A stretch of DNA of 17,922 bases from JADJQU01 sp035490315. Its GTDB lineage: Bacteria; Planctomycetota; UBA1135; GCA-002686595. The first letter of the stretch is position 1. The number at the start of each line of letters is the position of its first letter. The notes beneath the pieces were generated by a model. The model was not told the origin of the DNA and searched no databases. It was given only the letters and a program-made list of their open reading frames with translations. Below are positions 1-6,174 of this stretch, piece by piece. The position numbers were made by a program, and so were the translations under genes. The stretch spans positions 1-17,922 of the forward strand of contig DATHET010000208.1 of NCBI GenBank assembly GCA_035490315.1, written 5' to 3'.

Positions 1-614
1 TCGTAGAGAGTCCACTGGGCGATCATCAGCGGCGTTCCAGATACCTCGCGCAGTCCCATCGAATCGATGTGATCGTCGGGGATCTCGAGCACCGCCCTCG
101 CATAGGCGATGTCCAGCTTCTTTGCTGGCGACATCTGGTAGACGCACCAGGCTTCCTCGTCATGCTCGGGATCGAGGTGAGCGACGCAGATCACGGCCAG
201 CCCTCGCTCTTTCTGCAGCACGATACGCTTGCCGATCGGCTCCGGAGGACCGTCGGTTCCGCTGCTGCCTTGGCGCGGTATCGCGTCGAGCTGCGTGGTC
301 TCTCCGCTGGGCCGCACGACGGCGACGAGGAATTCTCCGTCGCTGGAACGACATCCGCCCGTGTACGCGAAACCCGCGCTGACTCCGGAGTCGTCGATCA
401 CCGCCTCGTAGAACGTGAACGGCTTCTCGCCGGTCCATTGCACCTTGCCGGCCTTCGAGATCGAAACCGTGGACTTGCCCGCGCCGTCGCGCAGGCTCGG
501 ATCGACGAAGAGCTTCCACTCGCCGGATGGCGATGTGTAGCTGTGCGGCTGGAGCGCGTCGTTGCCTGCGAAGTATTGCGGAACGGCGGCGAAAATGACG
601 GCGAGTAGGAACAT
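1..614 (-). CDS. Secreted protein of unknown family, 3' end beyond window
   Basis: An open minus-strand frame runs from an ATG at 612-614 to the left edge without a stop, giving 204 codons; the C-terminus lies outside the window. The N-terminus MFLLAVIFAAVPQYFAG is hydrophobic and reads as a signal peptide, so the protein is probably exported. The mature part begins HSYTSPSGEWKLFVDPS and continues with short beta-strand-like segments (VSISKAGKVQWTGEKPFTF, VIDDSGVSAGFAYTGG, EFLVAVVRPSGET), which suggests a beta-propeller or beta-sandwich fold. I do not recognise a named family or catalytic residues. Upstream the frame stays open to a stop at 699-701 but contains no ATG, GTG or TTG, so this ATG is the only sensible start. 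No clear Shine-Dalgarno is visible. It lies 73 bp downstream of the stop of the 688-1719 gene and may be co-transcribed with it. Confidence 0.75.
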   Translation of the reverse strand, partial: MFLLAVIFAAVPQYFAGNDALQPHSYTSPSGEWKLFVDPSLRDGAGKSTVSISKAGKVQWTGEKPFTFYEAVIDDSGVSAGFAYTGGCRSSDGEFLVAVVRPSGETTQLDAIPRQGSSGTDGPPEPIGKRIVLQKERGLAVICVAHLDPEHDEEAWCVYQMSPAKKLDIAYARAVLEIPDDHIDSMGLREVSGTPLMIAQWTLY

Positions 615-687
615 GCCGGTCCAGGGTACGACAGCCGCCTGGATCCGGACACTCCGCGCCCCGGCGAGGGCAACGATCGCGTGCGAT

Positions 688-1719
688 CTACGGCTGGATC
701 ATCGCTTCCAGCGCGTCGGTCAGCCCGATGTTGAGTCCATTCGGGAAGCCCGGATCCCTCGACCAGTACTGGAACTGGACCAAGGCGCCGGCGACGAGCG
801 CGGGATCGAGACCTGACGCGATGCGCGTGTTGAAGTCGCCCGCGTACGTGCCGGAGCAATCATTCGGCGGCGGGTTTCCGCCGGAGCTTTGACCGAAGAG
901 GCGGCGGATCGGGCTGCGCAGGCACAGCGTTCCACCTCCGAACGGGACGGCCTGACGTCCCGAGGTCGAGTAGAGCAGGAGACCCGGCTTGTTGTTCATC
1001 ACGTCGCGCGCGCTGACGATGAAACCGGACGCGAGGCTCGCGCTGGGAACGCCGCTCGACTCGATCACCGGCGAACAGCCCAGCGAATTGACCTTCGCCG
1101 TGCAGTAGTTGAGCGGAGCATCGGCGTAGCGCGCGTCGAGCAGGAGTGCGTCGAGGCTCATGCTCGCAGCGGCTGAATCGAAGCGCAGCTCGAATGAATC
1201 CACGGCATCCGGAGTCGACGACAGATCCCAGGTGAACATCGTCTCGACCGCAAAGCTCTGGCCGCCGAGCGAGATCCGTGCGAGCTCCGTGCGCTGAGCC
1301 CAGGGAATGGAATGCAGCGCGCCGCCCGGCGCGAAGTACTCGAGCCGCACGTTTGCGTAATCGAGCTCGCTGCCGCGCGTCGCGACCTGGAGCAGCACTT
1401 CGCGCGCCGGGCCGTTCACGCTGTTCGACAGCACGCAACGCAGCGGCGCGCTGAACGAGTAGATGTTGCCCGCGGTCAGGAAGGCGGAGGTGTCGAGTTG
1501 CACGAGAGAGGCGTCGAGCGTGGTCGAATTCGGATCGTCCGGCGGGTTCTGACCGATCGAGGCGTTGGAGAACGACTCCCAGCCGCCGAACTCCGTGTTC
1601 GGAGCGCCACGCCATGTCGGCGTGTGGGGATTGGTGAAGCCGGCGCTGGCGGGGAGCGTGAGTCCTGCGACGCCTGACAGCGCGATCAGAAGATTACGGA
1701 AGGACAAATCGATCTTCAT
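688..1719 (-). CDS. Secreted protein with YCTAKxNSLGC C-terminal domain
   Basis: This is a 343-aa protein if started at the ATG at 1717-1719, which places a signal peptide at the N-terminus (MKIDLSFRNLLIALSGVAG, cleavage near PASA-GF at about residue 26). An ATG 23 codons upstream exists, but it would add an Arg-rich, non-signal-like extension. Residues 27-200 form a beta-rich domain opening with TWRGAPNTEFGGWESF; I do not recognise its function. Residues 205-343 carry a domain shared with the 2185-3207 gene: YCTAKVNSLGC, NNKPGLLLYS, GGNPPPNDCSG, then SRDPGFPNGLN and LTDALEAMIQP at the end. In Planctomycetota this domain closes many otherwise unrelated exported proteins (from memory), so it may be an export, anchoring or assembly module; that role is inference. 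A Fur-box-like site lies about 107 bp upstream of the start. Confidence 0.85.
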   Translation of the reverse strand: MKIDLSFRNLLIALSGVAGLTLPASAGFTNPHTPTWRGAPNTEFGGWESFSNASIGQNPPDDPNSTTLDASLVQLDTSAFLTAGNIYSFSAPLRCVLSNSVNGPAREVLLQVATRGSELDYANVRLEYFAPGGALHSIPWAQRTELARISLGGQSFAVETMFTWDLSSTPDAVDSFELRFDSAAASMSLDALLLDARYADAPLNYCTAKVNSLGCSPVIESSGVPSASLASGFIVSARDVMNNKPGLLLYSTSGRQAVPFGGGTLCLRSPIRRLFGQSSGGNPPPNDCSGTYAGDFNTRIASGLDPALVAGALVQFQYWSRDPGFPNGLNIGLTDALEAMIQP

Positions 1720-1825
1720 GGAACGAGTGAGCTGGAGGGGAATCGGGGTTGATGACGTTGCAACGCGAGGTGCGCGCCGCGGGTTCAATTCGGGAGCGAT
1801 GCGTTGCGTGAGGGCACCATGCTAA

Positions 1826-1848
1826 TTGCGACTGAGTCTCATCTGCAA
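1826..1848 (-). promoter_or_regulatory. Fur-box-like inverted repeat, possible operator for the 688-1719 gene
   Basis: On the minus strand the site reads TTGCAGATGAGACTCAGTCG followed by CAA. Its core TGAGACT-C-AGTCGCA is a 7-1-7 inverted repeat with one mismatched pair, the geometry of Fur-family operators. It sits in a locally AT-richer patch 107-129 bp upstream of the start at 1719. A weak -35-like TTGCAG and a -10-like TAGCAT, 18 bp apart on the minus strand, flank the core, which would put a repressor directly over the promoter. Assignment to Fur rests on resemblance only; another dimeric regulator could use it. Confidence 0.35.
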
Positions 1849-1910
1849 CTAAAAAGAGGACCCCCATCCCAGATCACCGGAGGCTCGCCGCTGCCGGGCG
1901 TGGATTGGAC

Positions 1911-2082
1911 GGATCTCGATCGACATGCACGCCTTCCGCGGAGCTCCGGCGGCAATCGACAGCCTTTCCTCTCGCTCCCAGGCACGCAGATCAACTGCCA
2001 GATCTGGGCCGGCGACCCGGGCTTCGCGCCGCCGGCCGACGCTCAGCTCTCCGATGCGCTGGAGTTCATCCTCGAGCCTTGA
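1911..2082 (+). pseudogene. Frameshifted remnant of a YCTAKxNSLGC-type C-terminal domain
   Basis: The plus strand carries the tail of the C-terminal domain found in the two neighbouring minus-strand genes, split over two frames. One frame (ATG at 1925) reads ISIDMHAFRGAPAAI, matching YSIDMNAFAVGALGGIPAV of the 2185-3207 protein with a few residues missing. From about 1960 the match moves to another frame: FLSLPGTQINCQIWAGDPGF, then LSDALEFILEP and a TGA at 2080-2082, matching TTPGTVVDSQFWGRDNGF and LSDALEFSVGP. Nothing convincing upstream of 1911 encodes the rest of the protein. I read it as the decayed 3' end of a once complete, oppositely oriented paralogue. Expression is unlikely. Confidence 0.75.
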
Positions 2083-2109
2083 TCCAGTAGCCCTGCGGCG
2101 AGGCTCTTA

Positions 2110-2152
2110 AAATGGAAGGTCGCGCGCGAGACGAGCTCGCGCGCGACCTTCT
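2110..2152 (-). terminator. Strong hairpin between convergent genes
   Basis: Positions 2116-2130 and 2136-2150 are perfectly complementary (15 bp, very GC-rich, 5-nt loop ACGAG), extended one more pair by 2115/2151. For minus-strand transcripts leaving the 2185-3207 gene the stem is followed by CCATTTTAAG, a short U-run, as expected of an intrinsic terminator. On the plus strand it also lies just after the stop of the remnant at 2082, so it may once have served both converging genes. Confidence 0.75.
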
Positions 2153-2184
2153 TCGATCCGAGAGCGACTATCGCGTCTAGCCGA

Positions 2185-3207
2185 TCACGGTCCGACGCTG
2201 AATTCCAAGGCGTCGGACAGGGTGGCGTTGTTCGGGGGCGAGAAGCCGTTGTCGCGACCCCAGAATTGCGAATCGACCACGGTTCCTGGGGTGGTCAGAT
2301 AGACCGCGGGGATCCCGCCGAGCGCGCCGACCGCGAAGGCGTTCATGTCGATCGAGTAGACCCCCGAGCAGTCGTTCGGCGGAGGATTGCCGGCGGAGCT
2401 CAAGGCACTCGAGCGCCGGACCGGACCGTTCATGCAGAGCACGCCGCCCAGGAAGGGCGTCGCTGCCTGGCCGTTGTTCGAGTAGATCAGGAGACCCGGC
2501 TTGTTGTTGATCACGTTGTTGGCGCTGATCGTGAATCCGGAACCCGCCGTGGCGCTCGAGCTTCCCGTGGAACCGATCGTCGGCGTGCAACCCAGCGAGT
2601 TGATCTTCGCCGTGCAGTACACCGTGGGCTGAGACAGAGCCGTGTACGTGAATTCCACGCGCGTGATGTTGAAGGAGGTGGGTTCTGCCCACAGGTCGTG
2701 CATGCCCTGAGGCGAGGTCGAGCTCCCCAGGTGGAACTGCATGCCGGAGCGGAAGAGATTGACCGGGTTGCCCGCGATCGTCGTGGTCTGCTGGACGCCG
2801 CCGGCGTAGGAGTTGGCACCTGTAGCGGCGCCTGCCGCGGGCATCGTGTTGCCGTAGACTCCGATCACATCACCGGCCAGGACGGGGATGTTCACGGGCT
2901 GGAACGAGCCCTGGGGCAGGTCGAGACCGAGCCCAAGCTGGGTGAAGGCGTTGGTCACCGTCGCAAAAGTCGGCGGCGGCACGTTGCCGGTGAAATGAAC
3001 GATTGCGAAATTCTGGAACGTGTTGGTCGAGCCTGTCTGCAACAGCACCTGCACTCCGGTGATCGTGAAGTTCGTGGGCGCGGTGAACCAGTAGCCACGC
3101 GTAGCGCCATTGAACACCGCAGTTTGCGGCCCCATCTGGGCCGTCTGACCGAAGGATGAACCAGCCAATGCGAGGGCAAAGGCCAGACCGAGAATCGAAC
3201 GCTTCAT
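2185..3207 (-). CDS. Secreted protein with beta-sandwich N-domain and YCTAKxNSLGC C-terminal domain
   Basis: This is a 340-aa exported protein. The ATG at 3205-3207 is chosen because it starts a clean signal peptide (MKRSILGLAFALALAGSSFG, cleavage near residue 21) and is preceded 5-6 nt upstream by a strong Shine-Dalgarno, AAGGAGAG. An ATG 18 codons further upstream is not needed. Residues 22-195 begin TAQMGPQTAVFNGATRGYWF and continue TAPTNFTITGVQVL; the alternating beta-strand pattern suggests a jelly-roll-type extracellular domain of unknown ligand. Residues 198-340 are the C-terminal domain shared with the 688-1719 gene and with the remnant at 1911-2082: YCTAKINSLGC, NNKPGLLIYSNNG, GNPPPNDCSGVYSIDMNAF, FWGRDNGFSPPNN and LSDALEFSVGP. 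No catalytic motif is evident. It is followed by the hairpin at 2110-2152 and so appears to end a transcription unit. Confidence 0.88.
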   Translation of the reverse strand: MKRSILGLAFALALAGSSFGQTAQMGPQTAVFNGATRGYWFTAPTNFTITGVQVLLQTGSTNTFQNFAIVHFTGNVPPPTFATVTNAFTQLGLGLDLPQGSFQPVNIPVLAGDVIGVYGNTMPAAGAATGANSYAGGVQQTTTIAGNPVNLFRSGMQFHLGSSTSPQGMHDLWAEPTSFNITRVEFTYTALSQPTVYCTAKINSLGCTPTIGSTGSSSATAGSGFTISANNVINNKPGLLIYSNNGQAATPFLGGVLCMNGPVRRSSALSSAGNPPPNDCSGVYSIDMNAFAVGALGGIPAVYLTTPGTVVDSQFWGRDNGFSPPNNATLSDALEFSVGP

Positions 3208-3423
3208 GCCTACTCTCCTTGTATCGCGTGGAGGGACTTCCACGTTTTGCATCGAAACCACGCCCGCGACGGCGCCGCAGGTCGCACTCTGCGAGAGTAC
3301 GGCACGCTCGAAATTAGCGTAAGCCCCCTTGGATGCGGACTGCCCTCGGTCCCGACGCCCAGCGCGGCCGACGGTCAGGGCGGCATCATCACAGGCTGGG
3401 GGAGCCCCCCGTCGTCAGTGGTT
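3208..3423. other. Intergenic region between beta-helix array and the left genes
   Basis: These 216 bp separate the stop of the last array gene from the start of the 2185-3207 gene. They hold the Shine-Dalgarno above and a short perfect inverted repeat (3286-3298, ACTCT-GCG-AGAGT) about 80-90 bp upstream of the ATG, next to a locally AT-rich stretch (about 3309-3320). A weak minus-strand promoter could be drawn there (TTACGC, 17 bp, TACTCT), but the match is poor. No RNA gene or further coding remnant is recognisable. Confidence 0.4.
3213..3220 (-). promoter_or_regulatory. Shine-Dalgarno of the 2185-3207 gene
   Basis: The minus strand reads AAGGAGAG five nucleotides before the ATG at 3207. 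It is the clearest ribosome binding site in the window and decides the start over the upstream ATG at 3261. Confidence 0.8.
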
Positions 3424-6162
3424 CTAGGGACGTTCCCAGGCGCCGAGATCGACCAGGGGCGAGATTCCATTGCCCGTGTTCGGAGCGCTTGGTATGTCGA
3501 CGAGTCGCGGGCTCCCGTCGAAGTCGAAGGGCACGGGCTCGGTGAGATTGCCGTCGCCGTCGAGGTCGAACCAGTCCGCCGCCACGGATGTGTTGTCCCC
3601 CGCGTCGAGGCACGGCGAGGTCAGCGCGAGCCGGTAGTCGTTGTCGCCGATCGTCAGCGCGTTGTTGTCAGGACCGTCGGGGTCGACGAAGAGCGGATCC
3701 GAGGCGATGTTTCCCGCTCCCCAGCTCAAGCTTGCCTGAGTACCGATCAGGACTCCTGCTTGACCGCCTTGGACATCGCACCAGGCGATGTCGAGCGCAC
3801 AGCTCTCGACGGCGAGCTGACTCCCCGCTGGCGCGGTGTTGTTCCACAGGATGTTGTTCCGCCACACGAGCGGGATTCCATTCGCATTGACCAGGTAGGC
3901 GCCGCCGCCCTTGCTCGTGCTTCGGTTGTCGACGATCGTGCAATTGGTGACGTGAAGTCTGCTGGCGACCGAGAAGACCCCGCCGCCCGCTGGCGCGGCA
4001 TTGCCGGCGATCCAGCATTGATCGAGGAACACCTCGCCGGCGTTGAAGCGGATCGCGCCTCCGGGCGAGTTGGCCGAGTTCGATTGGAACAGACAGCGCT
4101 CGATTCGCGTGAGCGGTCCGTAGGTGGCGATAGCCCCACCCTCGTGGCCGTGGCAGGACACGAAATTGCAGTCGATGATTCGAGGGTTGGTGGCTGACTC
4201 GGCCCTCAGAGCGCCGCCTCGGTCGGTGCTCGTGCAGGTCGCGAAGACGCAGCCGCGGATCTCGGCGTTGGAATTCTGCATCCACAGGCCTCCGCCCATG
4301 AACGCGTCACAGTGATCGAACACACACGAAAGGATGGTCGGGCTTGCGCCTTGGAGCGAGATACCGCCTCCGCCGACGTTGCTCACGGTTTTGCCGTTGC
4401 GGATCGTGAATCCCTGGATGCGCGAAGCCGCGCCCACGGCTCCTGCCGAGAAAGCGCGACCCAGCTGCTGGCAGTCGATGATGCAGTTCGCCGCGCCGCC
4501 GTTCCCCTGGACGGTCAAGTTGCGGCCACCGAAATCGAGATTGCGGTTTGCGCTCCCCACGTAGACACCGTTGGCGACGCGGATGGTGTCCGCCGAGATC
4601 GCTGCCGCGAAAGCCGCGCCCAGCGTCTGGAAGGGCGCGCCGAGGCTCCCGTTTCCTCCAGGCGCGGCGTTCGCATCGACGTGCCAGGTGGTCTGCGGCT
4701 CGCATTCATCGGGAACGCCGTTGTGGTTCTGGTCGTTGCTCGTTCCGGCCAGGATGTCGCAGGCATCCGCGATGCCATTCGCATTGCAATCGCCCGAGCA
4801 CTCGTCCGGCACGCCGTCCTTGTCGCAGTCGAGGCTGAATCCCTGCAGCAGGTCGCAGCTGTCGCACGAGCCGTTGCCATTGCAATCGGGCAGCAGATCC
4901 GAGCAATTGAGCACCGCGACATGCAGCGGGCTGCCCAATCGCAATTGTCCCGAGGTGTTCTCGACCAGGCATTGCCAGTACTGGGTAACTTGCGGAATCC
5001 CTGCGCCGATCCGGTGCGTGCGCACCTGGACGCTCGCCGTCCCCGAGGGCGGAAGGACCACGTCGGGCCTCACGGTGAACGAGGAAAGCAGCGAGATCAG
5101 ACGCATTCCCGCATAGGACGAGAGGTAGACGAATTCAGGCTGCGCCGTCTGCAGCAGCCAGACGCGATCGCCCGCGGCTCCGCTCACGTTGATCTGCATC
5201 GTGGCGTTTTCCGCAGCGAGCGACGGCCCGGAGAGCTTGCGAGCCACGCCGGGGAAGGTATGGAAAACACCGGCGCCTGATTGCGGCAGGCCGCTGGCTC
5301 CGAAATAGCCGCTGTAGGCACCGCCGCCAATTCCTGCCGTGTAGGTATTCCCGATCAGCTGAGCCTGGCCAGCGTTGACTACCAGGCCGTCTCCGCCATC
5401 GCCCGGGATGCTGGCTCCGCTACCGCCCATGCCGCCTTTGAATTGACATCCGGAAGCGAGGATTCCGAAGTCGAGCACGCGGCATCCATCGCCCCCGTCG
5501 CCGGCCCGCATGTAGCTGTAGATGTAGTCCGCGGCTCCGCCGACTCCGCCCTGGACCTGGCAATCGTAGAAGGCGATGGACGAACCCTGTGTGACCACGC
5601 CCTGGCCGCCTTTGCCGCCGAAGTCGACGAAGAAGGGCACACCGCCGCCCATGCCACCGATCAGCGAGCAGCCGACGAAAGCCACTTTCGAGCTGTTCAA
5701 GATCGAAGCCGCGTCGCCACCATCCGACGACTGTCCCGGGGCCTCGACTCCCGCGCAGCCGCGCACCGTGCAATTCTGGACGCGCACGTGGCCGGCGTTG
5801 TTCGCGAAATCCAGGCCCTTGAGCGGAATGGAGCTCTGCGGCGGAACGATCTCGAGCCCGGCGAGCAGGACGATCCCCGCCGCGCCCGTGTTGCGGACGA
5901 AAACGGTGCCCGCGACCTTGGGCAAGCCACCCGCGTCGGCGATGACGGACAGGCGCCGGTTGTCGAGCGTGAATCCCGGGTAGGAGCCGGTTCGCACCAG
6001 CAGCACGTCGCCGTCGAGTGCCGCGGTGATCGCAGGCTGGATGGCGGTGTACTGACCATTCCCGCTCGCGTCGACGTAGATGACGTCGGCGAAGGAAGCG
6101 GCGCAGAGGCACAGCGGGACGAGAAAGCGAAGCGCGCCGGCGAAGAGGATCAAAGGTTTCAT
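3424..6162 (-). CDS. Secreted double beta-helix protein, array copy 1
   Basis: This is a 912-aa exported protein. Residues 1-25 are a signal peptide (cleavage near ASFA-DV). Residues 26-300 form a Gly-rich parallel beta-helix (DVIYVDASGNGQYTAIQPAI, repeated GGxGG turns). Residues 301-420 are a beta-sandwich-like linker. Residues 421-488 hold Cys-flanked calcium loops (DCNGNGSCD, DCDKDGVPDEC, DCNANGIADAC, DQNHNGVPDEC). Residues 489-820 form a second helix with Pmp-like coils (CLFQSNSANSPGGAI, CWIAGNAAPAGGG). Residues 820-912 are a cap with GDNDYRLALTSPCLDAG, a DLDGDGN loop and the terminal DLGAWERP, similar to what is called a choice-of-anchor Q domain. No pectate-lyase-type catalytic residues stand out, so an adhesive or structural surface role is more likely than an enzyme; that is inference. 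The start is 12 bp after the stop of copy 2, with AGGA five nucleotides upstream, so the two are probably co-translated from one mRNA. Confidence 0.9.
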   Translation of the reverse strand: MKPLILFAGALRFLVPLCLCAASFADVIYVDASGNGQYTAIQPAITAALDGDVLLVRTGSYPGFTLDNRRLSVIADAGGLPKVAGTVFVRNTGAAGIVLLAGLEIVPPQSSIPLKGLDFANNAGHVRVQNCTVRGCAGVEAPGQSSDGGDAASILNSSKVAFVGCSLIGGMGGGVPFFVDFGGKGGQGVVTQGSSIAFYDCQVQGGVGGAADYIYSYMRAGDGGDGCRVLDFGILASGCQFKGGMGGSGASIPGDGGDGLVVNAGQAQLIGNTYTAGIGGGAYSGYFGASGLPQSGAGVFHTFPGVARKLSGPSLAAENATMQINVSGAAGDRVWLLQTAQPEFVYLSSYAGMRLISLLSSFTVRPDVVLPPSGTASVQVRTHRIGAGIPQVTQYWQCLVENTSGQLRLGSPLHVAVLNCSDLLPDCNGNGSCDSCDLLQGFSLDCDKDGVPDECSGDCNANGIADACDILAGTSNDQNHNGVPDECEPQTTWHVDANAAPGGNGSLGAPFQTLGAAFAAAISADTIRVANGVYVGSANRNLDFGGRNLTVQGNGGAANCIIDCQQLGRAFSAGAVGAASRIQGFTIRNGKTVSNVGGGGISLQGASPTILSCVFDHCDAFMGGGLWMQNSNAEIRGCVFATCTSTDRGGALRAESATNPRIIDCNFVSCHGHEGGAIATYGPLTRIERCLFQSNSANSPGGAIRFNAGEVFLDQCWIAGNAAPAGGGVFSVASRLHVTNCTIVDNRSTSKGGGAYLVNANGIPLVWRNNILWNNTAPAGSQLAVESCALDIAWCDVQGGQAGVLIGTQASLSWGAGNIASDPLFVDPDGPDNNALTIGDNDYRLALTSPCLDAGDNTSVAADWFDLDGDGNLTEPVPFDFDGSPRLVDIPSAPNTGNGISPLVDLGAWERP

Positions 6163-6174
6163 CCCGTTCCTATC
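6163..6174 (-). promoter_or_regulatory. Short operon junction with Shine-Dalgarno
   Basis: Only 12 nt separate the TGA of copy 2 from the ATG of copy 1: GATAGGAACGGG on the minus strand, with AGGA five nucleotides before the start. The leader of about 190-200 bp found before the other copies is missing, so copy 1 has no promoter of its own here and depends on transcription from copy 2. Confidence 0.7.

Noticed and set aside
3396..3410. GC-rich hairpin after array copy 1 as terminator
   Set aside because: The stem is about five pairs with almost no loop and no U-run follows; too weak to call.
5380..5660. Regular GGxGG-coding repeats as a CRISPR or short tandem repeat
   Set aside because: The repeats are degenerate, irregularly spaced and in the coding frame of the beta-helix turns.
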